A stretch of 64,000 nucleotides of DNA from Tetrastigma voinierianum (GCA_016808115.1 JAEQBH010000997.1:1150713-1214712), one strand, 5' to 3'; positions 45,213 through 57,849 are shown, numbered from the stretch's first letter. Notes: a model not told the origin generated them from the letters alone. A program made the numbers and translations.

Positions 45213-46191
45213 GGCATCCTAAACTATAGGGAAAAATGTTGGACAGAAAACTTAGATATGATCAACAACAATCTGATAAAAATATACTTTGCCCAGGGTG
45301 AGTTTGAGGGAACCCTAAACTCAATTAGAGGCGGGGACAAACAGATCATATCAAGCAAATGACCGCTTTCCATGGGTGAATTGCGCATTCAACATAAGTG
45401 AAGAGGCGTAGGTCAACGACCACAAGTCGGAATTCACGAGTCCTCTCATGCGGTACAGTTTACAAGTTTGAACCAGTGAATCTGCATCCCTCCCATAGGC
45501 ATGATAGAAGAAGAAAATAACTTGCCCTATAGTTCTTCCCATTTTCCTTCTTTGTAACCAGATGTCTTACACTTAAATACTTGATAGAAAAATTCTTTGC
45601 AAAAATTGGTGTTCACTCTCATTTTGCATTTCTTGTGTGTTTTGTTTATATTTTCTTTCTTTTACTTTAAATAATTGAAATTTGATGACTTTCAGTGTAT
45701 GGCTTGATGAATAATGGAGAAGCCAGTTTCCCTAGGTTGAATTACTTAATGTGTGAGAATTTTTTGGTGGAATTGAAATGTTGATGGAATTGATTAGTTG
45801 TTGTGTTAAACTTCTCTTAATTGAAATGTTGATTTAAATGAGTTTTTAACTTATCAAATAGCATAGCAAAATATCCAAGAACCAAACAATAATTTAATAG
45901 ATGAATTAGGGTAGGATGAAATGAACTGAAAAAGAAAGTTGTGACGATATTGATGAATATGTTGAACCCGAATAAAGAAGATTGTAACAAATTGATGGAA
46001 CAAATACGACACAGCCAATTACATTTTTTAGCCAAATAGTTTAGTTACTAAGAATTCTGATAAACACTGCACATGGTCAAAAGTATCTCTAAAATAGATT
46101 GTGCTAAGGTTAGGGACATCTTAGGATCTATCCAGTTAAATCTCCAAATGTCCTAGAACTTGTTAGATTACTGATTCATGTGCACAAAGGG
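45213..46191 (+). mobile_element. Element A, right part: end of env-like ORF and 3' noncoding region
   Basis: Begins with the TSD copy GGCAT and continues the env-like C-terminal region seen in B (minus strand 13050-12640), then its AT-rich 3' noncoding part (B 12640-12000). Similarity to B fades near 46165. A's polypurine tract and 3' LTR are not in the window; element F abuts at 46192. No clean frame of length. Confidence 0.72.
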
Positions 46192-46695
46192 TGGTCCGGA
46201 ATCAACAATATTTATAAACCTAAACCTCCTACTGTCGTAGCATAGCTACTGCAGTATAGTGGCTCTAGGGTCGAACACATGGATGGGTTTTGCACAAATG
46301 ATTAACAGTTGGATCAAAATGGTGAATCTCAATTTGGATTTTGGGTTTTCATAAAACAGTGGGTTTTGAAGGTGGAAACTAAAAACAAGGTGAAGAAAAA
46401 TATAAAAAGAACTCCTTAAAGCATCAAGTCACTGGGTTTGACATCCTAAGGTAACTAAGGGGTCCTCAGGTCCCTTTCCTCGCGTTGGAGAGGATGACCT
46501 ATAGTCATTTCCCTTACCGGATCTTCATTTGACACTAAAGACTGAACCCTAATAATTTTCCTTTTGAGATATACAGCATTGGACATAGGCCTTCGAGACG
46601 ATTAAAATTCATCTCCTTGATCTACCTTACATTAACAAATAAATGGAAACTAATGAATCTCAGTGGATCTAGCAAGCATCCACTAAACCTAAAAT
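46192..46695 (-). repeat. Element F LTR, left part
   Basis: Begins TGGTCCGGAATC. Noncoding, including a GTGGCTCTAGGGTCGAACAC block near 46260 of a kind common in plant LTRs and a GGTCCTCAGGTCCC tract near 46460. No sister copy in the window. Confidence 0.45.
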
Positions 46696-49097
46696 TGCCC
46701 GATCCCGATCAAGGCATCGAGGTTTTGTGGCGCTGAAAACGGGGTTCGTTGACTACGGAAATCGACGCGAATACAAAAGTGGACGTCGGTTACCGTGCCA
46801 CTTTAGAAAATGAGGCGGGAGTCTCCTTTGTACGGGAGCTCTGCGAATCTGATACACAACGAATACATCCCCGAAAGGTCAATATGGCCACTTGGCCCGT
46901 AACACTACTGATATGCATATCCAGACTATATCGATAGTTTCAGAGTTAATAAACTGCTGCTTATACAATACATATATTAAACTTAAGGAGTTCTAATACA
47001 TGTAAACATCAACAAAGCCACATTAAAACTTTCTTCCACAGATTCTTTCACGACCTCTAGGACCGAGCCGTCTCCTCGCACGCTCCATGTACCTGTCAAA
47101 GGGGATCCCACGACGGGGTGAGGTACAAAGCTCGATGGGAGAATCGCCACTAAATTAGAATTTATTCACCACACAAGTGCAGTCTGTGTTCGATTTAAAC
47201 CACACATTCAAGCAAATGCATGATCCTACTTGAATGTCTACATGACCAAACTCGGATCCAGGAGTCCTCACGGAGCTCTCTCACACTCGCCTAAGCCTCG
47301 TATGAGAAATTATCATTTTATTAGTGGGCGACCCTCGGAGTGAATATATATCAATTGGACGCTCAGGCAGATTGACTCTATATTAATTGTTTGTGGACTA
47401 CCCTGGAGTGAATATATATCAGGCGAGTAGCTCTAGGCGGTTGATATATTATTTAATTTAATGGACTACCCTCAGATGAATAAATATCTGAATTTGGCGC
47501 TCAGGCGGTTGATATATTATTTAGTTTGGACTACCCTCAGATCATTTAATATTTTAGTACCCTCAGGAGCCGCTTTCCTCTGGGCTATCTCATGCACTAA
47601 CTCATAATCTGGGGGATGTTCCGGTGCATATGGAAATGCATGTATGCGAGTTCGGTCGATCTACTCACGTACGGAAATATATAAACATGAATACAGCATA
47701 AAGGTCATCAGCTATGAAAGCATGTTATGTAATTATCGTTTCCATAACATCGAAATTAGCTCTCTTGACTAATGTTCAAACACGAAGCAATTCGAGTCGA
47801 ATTACGTAACCAAACACATAATTTCATGAAAATATATTCTTAGAACACTATTTCAGGAATAGTGAAACCCTCGGTTAATATTCCCTAAAAATCACAAATC
47901 AACGGTTCACCTTGTGAACCCGCAATCCACGGCCATTCCCGGCCCGATCCATACCAAAACACATGGACATTTATGGCCCAAATCTCACCAACCGGAATTT
48001 ATTTTAACAGTCAAAAACCAGCTCGATGGAAATTTGTCCGCAGGCGACGGCAATCATTCGGTTTCACTTTTTGGGCGAATTCCTTACCATTCTTAGGTCT
48101 CATAAACACCAAGCACATAATTTATTAAATAAATTATCCAAAAAAGACCCATAGATCCGTAACGATTAATACAGATTACGCCCCGAATCGCCTCCCGAAA
48201 ATTCTAACACTTCGGTCCCGTGTTTTAGGGCGATCAAGCGACGTTCGGCCTTTATCATCTCAAGCATGCATTTTAATGCCAAATTCCACACAAACAGCCC
48301 ACTTCGGTTAAGGCGGAGTCACGGCTTGACAAAAATCCCAAGAAAATTCCTGATTCGGTCCCATGTTTTGGGACCGATCAAATGACCCCTTACGGCCTCA
48401 AACTAACCGAAACATCGAAAAACCCTTAAAAATGGGAATAAAACACAAGTAGGGAGAAAATCCTACCTCTTGGAGTTGTCAAAAACTCGCAAACCCGGGG
48501 TCCACGCGTAACTGCTCAGTAGAGACGATTCCTTCTTGCTCAGTGAAATCAGCGGTCCGATCGCGTGTTCTAGAGAGAAGTCGAGAGACTCTCTCTACAG
48601 AATCACCATTTTTGTCCCTCCACGCCCTCTTTGCATCTCCAGCTTTGGTTTGAGAGTCACGTTTTTGGCTTGTTTAAAATGGGAGAGATGAAGCACTATT
48701 CTCTAATTTGGAATCTAGCTCATTAATATTCCAAAAAATGACATTTATGTCCCTTTTTCTCAGATTTGATATTCGGCACTACCTCGGCCGTCCATTTTCA
48801 TCATTTCTCTACTCATACCACTTATGGTACATGAGTACATGTTATATGTGGATTTCGTCGCATCGAAAACCGATTCTGACACCGGCTTGATGCCTCAGCG
48901 ATGCCAAGCTGGCATGCCGAGAAAATTATGAAATTTTATGTACTGCCCAAATTTGGAATTTCGAGAACTGATTACATGGTGCAATCGAGTTTCGTCATCA
49001 AGATCAGAGAATTAGTACAGTTTTTAGCAGTAATTACAATTTTATATTAAAATTCTGTTTGCATATTCGAGAGAATTGGAATTTCTCGGGTCTTACA
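46696..49097 (-). repeat. 3' LTR of element E (about 2.4 kb)
   Basis: Collinear with about 53885-56240. The minus strand begins TGTAAGACCCGAG at 49097 and ends GGGATCGGGCA at 46696. Contains a 67-bp tandem hairpin repeat (47326-47580). Confidence 0.87.
47326..47580. repeat. 67-bp tandem repeat with internal inverted arms, E 3' LTR
   Basis: Units start near 47326, 47394, 47463 and 47528 with GGACTACCCTC. Each of the first three holds a left arm like GAATATATATCAA and a right arm like TTGATATATT, about 20-25 bp apart. Confidence 0.8.
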
Positions 49098-49111
49098 TTC
49101 TCCCTTCCTTA
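49098..49111 (-). other. Polypurine tract of element E
   Basis: The minus strand reads AAGGAAGGGAGAA just before the LTR start TGTAAGACCC. Confidence 0.88.
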
Positions 49112-49239
49112 AAGAATTTCGTCCCGAAATTCAGGACGATCCACAATCACGCACACATGCATATGTAGCGCACTCTATCATGCATGTAAACTAGTCATTT
49201 AAATGCTAAACGACTAAACCACGTACCTTCATCCCTAAA

Positions 49240-49900
49240 CAAGAAGGGATAGGTGGCCTACATGGCCTCCCATACAATGCCTCATATGGTGCCATTCGTA
49301 TACTCGCCTGATAACTATTGTTGTAGGCGAATTCCACTAAGGGTAATTAATCCTCTACCCTTATGATCCAGGACACATGTTCGCAACATGCCCTCTAACA
49401 CCCGTATGTAATCCATACACACGTAACCCTACCGCAACCCTTGCTTGGTGTGTAGCTAACCTCCCGAGGTCACAATCAACCCGACAATCAATGGGTATCA
49501 GCACCCGATCCATGCCATGCGTATCATCCATTTACGAGCCCTTGCCCATTTCAATGACATCGATAAGGAAATTTCCAAAGGGGTATTCAAACCTCGAGTC
49601 ACCCCAGACTCATCCTTCAACTCCCAAGTGCAACGTGATAACCTTGTCTAAGTGTTTTCATCTCGAGCAACACAACTCTTCGACACACTTGGGCCTCTTA
49701 CATTTCCTGATTCAACCATGAGTCTTCATGGGACCCGCGATCCCCAAGACAAACTCAACCCACACTCACGAGTGGTGAATGACCATCTGGGTGCACCCAC
49801 ACACCATACTCGACGCGATGTTCACGGGTGCACATAACGTAATGTCATCTTGTCACAACTTGATCCGGTTCCACCATGAGCAGAATCTTGGAGATCTCTT
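49240..49900 (-). pseudogene. pol: Element E integrase, degraded
   Basis: Near 49245-49345 the minus strand gives L-P-L-V-E-F-A-Y-N-N-S-Y-Q-A-S-I-R-M-A-P-Y across minor shifts, and upstream (49350-49400) L-E-G-M-L-R-T-C-V-L-D. These are the distal core of gypsy integrase. Farther upstream the frame is lost. The part after it, including any chromodomain, is missing: only about 140 bp separate this block from the polypurine tract. Confidence 0.72.
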
Positions 49901-50559
49901 ACTCATAATCCCGACCTATCATGTCAACTCTCACCTTACACCCCACAGGAGAACATCTATACTTGGCTTCTCTAAAGGCCTTAACCTCTAAGCCGTCGAG
50001 AGATCGCAGTGTCGAGTATGACAACCCGGTTAGGGTCTCAATTACTGACAACCTGATGGTTGTCAACTTCATCCATGTCAAACCTGACATCAGCGACCAA
50101 TGGGTCTGCCACCACTGGTCAGCACGCTTGATTTGCGTAATTCGTCACGACTTCGACCACACTACGGCTCTACGGCTGTAATGTGTTGGAAGTGCTTGTA
50201 TAACACCAAAGCGAAGCTGGTTCCTCGACCCGGAGTACTAGGGTGTGGAGGAACGCGTGTATGCTATCGTGTTCTACGTTGCTTGGAATTTGCATTGTCG
50301 AGGTCTTCGGGATCCTTTGTCTGCAGGGGCCCGATCCGGAGTCAGCGATGCTCGATCATTTTGAATCACGAAACTATTGTCAGACGAAGTCTTACGCCTC
50401 TTCCCGAACTAGGGAGAAGGCGATCCTCCCTCTCGCTACCAACACGTATCCAGAGTGTTCCAAGTATCCTCGATTTCTCTCTCTATGGTCGGGATCGCTG
50501 ACCATGGAGTCCATGTCCCAGTAGGCGAAATCTACAATCACGCCCCAGAATGGACAACT

Positions 50560-51283
50560 TGTGGCCATTCTCGAATCTCTTGTAATACCGGCCAATCCCG
50601 AAACTATGTATCTCAAAAGATTGGCGTCGGTCCTCTGCCAACTCATCAACGTCTCAACCTTATAGGTCGGCGACACTTAAGTGTTGACACCACGTGTCCC
50701 TAAAAATCTCACCTCGATGAAGTCGAACTACTTGCGAACTTAGCCGTACAAGCTGATGGTCTCTTAACAAGCGCAAAACAATCCTCCAAGAGTGATACTC
50801 ATGCTCCCACTCGGTAGGGTAGATCAAAAATGTCATCCGAAAGGCTACGATGGCTGATCTAGATAAGGTTGGAACTCACACATCACGTGAGATCCATGAA
50901 TCTTCTTTGTGGCACTCTGTCGATCAAAGGCATCATCGTAAACACAAAGTGCCCATAACAACGTCCTATACTTATTTGTCTTAGGGATATCCATTTCCCT
51001 AACCCTCAGGTACGATGGTAGCAGTGGGGCCTATCTTGGAAGTGAGCTAGCACTCCCTCTCGGCCCGATCAAATAAATTGTCAATCCTTGGTAATGGGTG
51101 CAGGTGAATAAGTAACCACAATTCGACTATGTAGTCAATGCACGGTCGAAGGGTCTTGCCCATCTTCTTCCCTTGACTAGAGCCCAGAAGCGCCCCATGA
51201 TGAAGTGCTTTCGGTCTAATAATCCTTGTCGATAGCCCTTGTAGTTGGACTGAGGTCCCACTAACATTTCGGCAGGTGCCCAT
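50560..51283 (-). pseudogene. pol: Element E reverse transcriptase, degraded
   Basis: Stretch 51283-51047 reads V-Q-L-Q-G-L-S-T-R, then L-R-P-C-I-D-Y and H-P-L-P-R-I-D-N-L-F-D, the fingers of gypsy reverse transcriptase. Continuing in other frames: R-E-M-D-I-P-K-T near 50990 and L-A-G-Y-Y-R-R-F-like near 50565-50600 at the domain's end. The catalytic F-I-D-D block (near 50830) is not recognisable. Confidence 0.75.
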
Positions 51284-51299
51284 CTGTGCGGAGTCATAG

Positions 51300-52110
51300 A
51301 GATGGGTGAAATATCTCGAGGGGAGTGTAACTCAATATCACCAGAAGTCTACGTCCCTATGAGGTAGTCGGGTAGCTCCTCTAGAAAAATATCCACAAGC
51401 TAAAACTACTCGAGGTAGATCTAGTGCAGTCTCACCTCGTCCTCTTAGGAAGTAAGACTTGCGAGCCAACCGCATTAGCGTCACGACACTTGGACTCATT
51501 ATATTTTAAGGGGCGAAATGTCATGCTTGTCCCCCTTGAAATACCACGAATCTGCTGCGTGTAGGCGATAATCCTCCTTGTCGATACTTGAATACAGTAA
51601 GCTGCTCCGGCGATCCATCCTCGGGATGACCTCGAACTCGACATGTCATAATCCTCAGTCCGTTGAGTAGAGTCCCGAGATCTCTAACTCACAACCTCGA
51701 TATATCGTACTATTTCTCGCCACAACCTGAGGGAGAATTCACATGCTCTGACTCCTCTAAGGTCTCTAGAGGTCCTTGCCCATTTCCACCATATTTGGGC
51801 CTCATTCTGCGGCTAGAGCAGCGACTAGTCTAATGGTCGCGTCGAAGTAATCTATAGCCTCCCAACACTTTCTCGTCTGCATGAACCTATGGTATACCAC
51901 CGTGGATCTTTCCCCACATGAATGTCGGAGGGATGTCATACAAACCTACGTAGGTTCTTAGGATCTTCTTATCCTAGCGCTATATACCAGCTGTGCTATA
52001 GTGGCTATAATACCTACGGCCTCGGCAAAAGTGCGCTAATCGAGCAGTTGTGCGACACGTACCCAGATGGACTTTCTGCGTCTCGTAGCCCTCTACACTA
52101 GACATCTACA
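51300..52110 (-). pseudogene. gag: Element E protease and gag remnants
   Basis: 51644-51432 is open and contains V-S-T-R-R-I-I-A-Y-T, a worn match to the segment after the protease I-L-G-M-D-W-L block. Near 51990-52070 the minus strand has a cysteine/histidine-rich stretch that may be the zinc knuckle. Too little space remains for a full gag, so a deletion is likely. Confidence 0.4.
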
Positions 52111-53884
52111 TTGGTCAAATGGCGACCACGATTCATGTAATTTTCATTTTCGATCTAACTAGCAATGCAGATGCCAATTACTAATAAACTTGTGACCACT
52201 GGCCCGGCCCAGTTCATTTCCTAAGTGCCTTAAATTTAAACCACTTGGAATTGAGCATTTTCAATAAGGTTCTAAACTTTCTTGTTCATTTAGGTACCCA
52301 AAACTATTTAAGTTCGAATTCCTAACCTTAGCATTCACACTTTTTTCCTATACGCATTACACCATGCATATAATTTCCCTACGAAACTCTGCGCCTTGAT
52401 GCGATTTTAATTGGTAGTTAAATCATCTGATGTCTCTAAGGCATAACCCGGCCAGGAACACTAATCATACACATAACTCAGTGTATACGCAATCACTTTT
52501 CGCGTTTAAAATATTGTTTTTCAACAAAATTTTATTTTCAAAAATTTTATTTTTGAAAATTTATTTTTAATTTATCAAATTTTATTTGATTTTATTTTAA
52601 TTTAATAATTTTTTTTTTTAGAAAATTTTTTTCCCCGAAATTATTTCGAGAACGATGCGAGTCAAAATCGAGATCAAACTGAGTGGCCGAGGCAAGTTCA
52701 CGAAACCCAAAGCGCGGTGACCCAGTGCTTGTGCAAACCAGCGCCCGAGTACGCCCGAGCGCGCATAAGCGCGCGCGTCTAGCTACTTAGCGCCGGCGCC
52801 GCTTTGCGCCGCGCACACACCGCCGCTTACACACGCCGCAGCGGCGCTGCGCACTGCTTTCATCCCGCTGCGCTGCGCGCAACTCATTTGTCGCCCTCTG
52901 CCGTATGCCGTCGCGTGCCACGCCCCAAATCCACGCACGCCCGGCTTCTTGCCAGCGCGATACCCAACGCTCTAACACGCCCGCCTGCACTTGGCGCCGT
53001 CTTGCGCGCGCCCAGTGCTGCGCGCCCTCTTTGCGCTCGGCGCTGCCCGACCACCTTGTCCATCGGTTATGATACCGCGATTTGTATGTAATACCCAACC
53101 CCGACCTCGCGGTATACGATCACGATACAAAGAGTGTGTCCGCGACACACTTGGGCGTAACTTGATTCTAATTTTTACGCACAAAAAAATTTATATCTTC
53201 TTTTCTTTTTTTTTTTTCATTTATTTCGAAGTGGAAAAATCACTAAAAATCACAAAAATCATTTATTTTATTTTATTTTTTTTTCTGTTTCCATAATACT
53301 CAAATAAATTTGTAAAAATTTATTTTCTCCCATTTCCTTGATTTTTCAATTTGGCAAATCTTAGAAATTATTTTCTCCTCCTTTTAACCAAACAAATTTA
53401 TAAAATTTTATTTTCTTTTCTAGTTTTCCACTAAAAAAAAATTTCTCACTGAATAAATTTATAAAAATTTACATTTCTTCCATTTTCTTGATCTTCATCG
53501 ATAAATTTATTAAAAATTTATTTTTCTCTGATTTTCTTCAACTTAGAAAATTACTTTCATCACTAATAGGCGAATAAATTTATAAAATTTATTCTTTCAT
53601 TTTACATTCATGTGCTAATCATAAGCACGCATCATTTCACAACTCTCGACACTACAAAACATGTCAAACACACCAACACACAGCATGACATAGTATACAC
53701 ACCCGATCATCGGATGTTCACCGCGACATTTCATCAATCTCACAATACTTCACCAAATCACACAAAACACATCAACACACGTGCACGTAGTGTCCTAGTT
53801 TTGTCAGTGATTTTCTGGAAATCCGTACCTAAACTCGACATCAGACCACCCATGTGGTGATGGATACTGAGCAGGAGCTCCACT
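52111..53884 (-). other. Element E leader: AT-rich blocks around a GC-rich island
   Basis: No coding frame. 52500-52630 is almost only A and T. 52690-53090 is strongly GC-rich with many GCGC and CGCC words. 53290-53610 holds about five diverged copies of AATAAATTTATAAAAATTTATTTTCTCC (starts near 53302, 53391, 53453, 53501, 53575). The region lies where the leader between primer site and gag should be, so it is unusually long (about 1.7 kb). Confidence 0.6.
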
Positions 53885-56240
53885 AGGTATTCGTATACCT
53901 AAGCTCGTCTTATTTGTGACGCTGAGCAGAGGTCGGGTTGACTACCGGTCGACTCGCGGAATACAAGTGGACGTCGGGTTACTTTCGATGCCACTTTAGA
54001 AAATCGAGGCGGGAGTCTCCTTTGTACGAGGGCTCTGCGAATACAATACATGCGAATGCACAATCCCCGAAACCGGAGTCGATATGGCCTTGGCCCATCA
54101 CGCTACTCAATATGCATATCGAACTATATCCAATAGTTTTAAGAGTTAATAAACTACTCTTATACAATACATATATTAAACTTAAGGAGTTCTAATACAT
54201 GTAAGCATCAACAAGGCACATTAGGCTTTCTTACAGTGCTCGGCCTACAGGAATGACCGTCTCCTACATACGCTCCATGTACACGTAAGGGGATCGGCGG
54301 AAGGGTGAGCTAAAGCTCGATGGGAGAATCGCCCTAAAGTGGGCTATTCACCACTAAGTGCGTGCTATGTTCAATTTAAACACACATTCAAGCAAATGCA
54401 TGATCCTACTTGGTGTCTACATGACCAACTCGAGATCAGGAGTCCTCATCGAGCTCTCTCACACTCGTCTGGCCTCGTATGAAATTATCATTTTATTAGT
54501 GGGCAACCCTCGGAGTGAATATATATCAATTGGAAGTAGCTCAGACGATTGATATATAATGGTATTTGAACTACCCTCCGATGAATATATATCAAGCCCC
54601 AGGCCGCTCAGAAGCCCGGTTGATATATTATTTGGATTTGTGGAGTACCCTCAGATGAATAAATATCAAATGGTAGCTCGGCCGGTTGATATATTATTTA
54701 GTTTGGACTACCCTCAGATCATTTAATATTTTAGACTACCTCGAACCACTTTCCTCTAGACTTATCTCATGCACTAACTCCTATAATCCTAGGATGTTCC
54801 GGTGCATATCGAATCCATACTGTACCGAGTTCAATTCAGTGCCTCACATGCAAATATATAAACATGAATACACTCGCATAAAAATTAAATCACTAAACAT
54901 GTTATGTAATTATCATTTCACACATCAAAATTAGCTCTCTTGGGCTAATGTTGAGCCTAAGTCGATTCAGTGCCAACCAAACACATAATTTTCACGAATA
55001 TATTCTTAGAACAACATTTGGAATAATTGAAACCCTCGGTTAATATTCACAGAAAAATCACAAATCAACGGTTTTTGCTTGTGAACCCGCAATCATGACC
55101 ATTCAGGCCCGATCCATACCAAAACACATGGACATTGTAGCTGAATCTCTGACCGGGGTATTTTGAGTCCGGAAACCGATGGGTTTGTCCCACGGGCAGC
55201 CCACTTGTCCCAAATCTCGGTTTCACTTTTTTGGAACGAATTCCCTTACCATTACGGTCTCATAAACGCAAAGCATAATTTATTGAATAAATTATCACAA
55301 AAGACCCATAACAGTCCGTAACGGTGTCTAGATTGCCCCGAGTCGCCTCCGAAAATTCTAACACTTAGGTCCCGTGTTTTAGGGCCCGATCAAGCGCCCA
55401 TTCAGGCCTTTATCATCTCAAGCATGCATTTTAATGCCAAATTCCACACAAACAGCCCACTTCAGTTCTGGGCAGTCACGGCTGACCAAAAATCCAATTC
55501 CCACGGTCGGGTGTGTTTGGGGCCAGAATCAAACGACCTCACGACCTCAAATTAACCGAAACATCGAAAAACCCTTAAAAATGGGAATAAAACACAAGTA
55601 GGGAGAAAATCCTACCTCTTGGAGTTGTCAAAAACTCGCAAACCCGGGGTCCGCAGCGTATGCTCAGCGTAGAGCGTTCCCTTCCCTTATACAACAAAGT
55701 CGAAATCCAATGGTCGGTGGCGTGTATTTCTAGAGAAGTGGAGACTCTCTCTCTAGAATCGCCATTTAGTCCTCACGCCTCTTGCATCTCGGCGGTTTGA
55801 AAGTCACGTTTTGGCTTGTTTAAAATGGGAGAGATGAAGCCTTATTCTCTAATTTGGCATCTAGCTCATTAACATTCCAAATGATGTCACTTTTTCTCAA
55901 ATTTGATATTCGGCACTACCTCGACCGTCCATTTTCATCATTTACCTGCTGCATACAGAGCATGGTACATGATTACACATGTTATATGTGACTTTCGTTG
56001 CACCGAAAATCGATTTACGGCACCCGAAACGCGATGCCTCGAAAAACGTGTCGACTCTGACTGTCTCAGAAAATTATGAAATTTTACGTACTAGCTAGAT
56101 TTCGCGAGACGATTCCAACGGTGCAATCCGTTTAGGTCATCAGGATCGGAGAATTGATGCAGTTTAGCAGTAATTACAATTTTTGTAATCAAAGTGCAAT
56201 TTGCCCTTATTCCAGAAATTGGAATTTCTCGGGTCTTACA
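53885..56240 (-). repeat. 5' LTR of element E (about 2.35 kb)
   Basis: Homologous to 46696-49097. It ends (minus start) TGTAAGACCCGAG at 56240. The inner boundary near 53885 is estimated because similarity to the other copy fades there. Confidence 0.82.
54499..54745. repeat. 67-bp tandem repeat with internal inverted arms, E 5' LTR
   Basis: Sister of 47326-47580, units near 54501, 54568, 54642 and 54704, again with ATATATCAA and TTGATATAT arms. Confidence 0.78.
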
Positions 56241-57255
56241 GTTTTAAACCTAGAGTCAGAGATAGAAACATAAATGACAATAAATGCTTGCTTTAAAAAC
56301 ATGAGAACCAACAGTTTACCTCAGATTCAAAGCCTAGTAGACCTTCTCTTCAAGGATAAAGGGGGTTTAGCCAACCATCACGAGTTGTCATACAAGGGGT
56401 GTTAGGCGGCCCGAAAGTGGGAGAAATGAGAGAAAAGAAAATGGCGGGAAAACTCCTTGGTGCTTTGTAAATACGGAGATAAGAAGAAGATGTCTTTCTG
56501 AGTGTGGAGTACGAATGGGCTTATATAGCCCCCCCGAATAAAGCAAAATTACCCAGCCATGGAATGCCCTTGTACATGAAGGGTATTTTTAGGAAAGGAT
56601 TCTGAAAAATGGTCGACGAGGGACCGATCGGGTAAAAAGCAGTAGGTTTGAAATTGCTCTGGCTACGATTAATTTTTGTAACCATGCAAAATTTGCAGTG
56701 CCCATTTTCTTATTTTGCTCCTCTCCTACGGTTTTACGTCTGCAAAGCGAGTTCAGCTTCAAGGGTTCTTAGTGCTTGAGTTGACTTCGATAATTTAGCG
56801 AGGATTTAACTGCGAAACTTCTGATAATAGTCACAAAATGCGATCAGTAGTATAGCCAGGACCTTAATGTGCAAATTGGGTTAATTAAGTTGATTAGTAC
56901 ACAAAAAATGCTCAAAACCTCCAATAAACAGGGTTCAAAGGCACCTTGTTTGGGCGCACATTATAATTTCCCCCCAGCAGGCATTCTTTGGTCCCTTAGC
57001 AATGAAAGAAAGAAAGGCAACCAGGCAATGGCCAAAATTGTGTTCTCGAAAAATGGTATTTCAAAAAAGGTATGTGGATGAGTAATGCTGACCAGAGATG
57101 AGAATCGCGAAGCCTGCCAATAAGCGCCATCTTGAGAGAGTGAATGCCATACGAGGTCGGCATAAAGAGTTTCCTTCTCTAAAGAATCAGCCTAAAACTT
57201 CCACGAAATCTAAGTGTTTATATGATTAGTTTCAACGCAGAAAAGTCAGGCTGCA
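56241..57255 (-). repeat. Element F LTR, right part
   Basis: The minus strand begins TGCAGCCTGACTT at 57255 after a polypurine tract. A TATA box (GGCTATATAAGCCC, minus, about 56521-56534) precedes a CT/A-rich leader ending near 56400. Continues beyond E at 46695. Confidence 0.55.
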
Positions 57256-57272
57256 GCTCTCCCCCGACCTTG
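57256..57272 (-). other. Polypurine tract of element F
   Basis: The minus strand reads CAAGGTCGGGGGAGAGC immediately before TGCAGCC. Confidence 0.6.
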
Positions 57273-57849
57273 ACTATTTGCACAACTTCTCAGCACACTT
57301 CTTAGGCTTCAAATAGATCCAGAATCCATTGTTATTCACAATTTCATTTGTGTTGAGGGTGCAATGTTGAGAATGGAGCTTCACGAGTCCATGTAGCGAG
57401 GATCCCGCAGGTGACTCCACAGACACTTAAGGCTTAGGGCATCAGGTGCGGGATTTTCAACCACTAACTCTTGAGAAGTTTCACCCTGGGACTTAGGCTG
57501 ATTTCGAGAAACTCCGGCACACTGCGAGCTTGCTACGCTCTCTGTTGCACTCGTGTGAGTGACCTTAAGTCGATGGCTCCTGACCCGATTGGCTTAGGGC
57601 AGAAACTTTAAAGACTTTCGTCGTATACCCTTAGATGAGTGGTCGGGTTTAATGACGTTGCCGATTTTCTTTTTTTTTCTTTTTTTCTTTTCTTTTTCTT
57701 TTGTGTTTCCTTTTTCACTTCTTTTTATTTTAGAAGACTCATTGGCCTTCTCTTCATGGGGGTCCTTAACATATTAAAGGTGGTCAACAAAACTAGGTCA
57801 GACTTTTTCAAGATTTAGGAGGCTAGACAGTTTTCAAACTGCTTGTTGA
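57273..57849. other. Noncoding stretch of element F with T/C-rich tract
   Basis: No frame with a signature on either strand. A pure pyrimidine run lies at about 57666-57700 and is T/C-rich to 57730. On the minus strand, F's own sense, this is a long A/G tract upstream of the polypurine tract. Confidence 0.5.

Larger units (their letters stand above)
46696..56240 (-). mobile_element. Element E: Tekay/Del-type retrotransposon, decayed
   Basis: Minus-strand order: 5' LTR (56240 to about 53885), long noncoding leader, short gag/protease remnants, reverse transcriptase, integrase, polypurine tract, 3' LTR (49097-46696). LTRs start TGTAAGACCCGAGAAATTCC on the minus strand. I could not identify a clear primer site or TSD: flanks are AAAAT (left) and GTTTT (right). 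The sequence before the polypurine tract, TTTCGGGACGAAATTC, is the usual chromovirus block. Confidence 0.83.

Noticed and set aside
46240..46280. tRNA-like block GTAGCATAGC...GGGTCGAAC
   Set aside because: Resembles a T-loop only superficially; no acceptor stem or cloverleaf could be drawn. Similar blocks are common in plant LTRs.
50100..50703. Several overlapping open frames of 80-130 codons on both strands
   Set aside because: They lie across E's degraded reverse transcriptase and the following pol region, where the recognisable frame is on the minus strand. Plus-strand frames have no signature.
52787..53296. Overlapping open frames on both strands, Ala/Arg-rich
   Set aside because: An artefact of the GC-rich island, which lacks stop codons on both strands. 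Composition is that of simple sequence.
46696..56240. Target-site duplication for element E
   Set aside because: The bases next to the LTR ends (AAAAT and GTTTT) do not match. A shared AAACC occurs a few bases off on each side but would need non-TG/CA element ends, so I did not call it.
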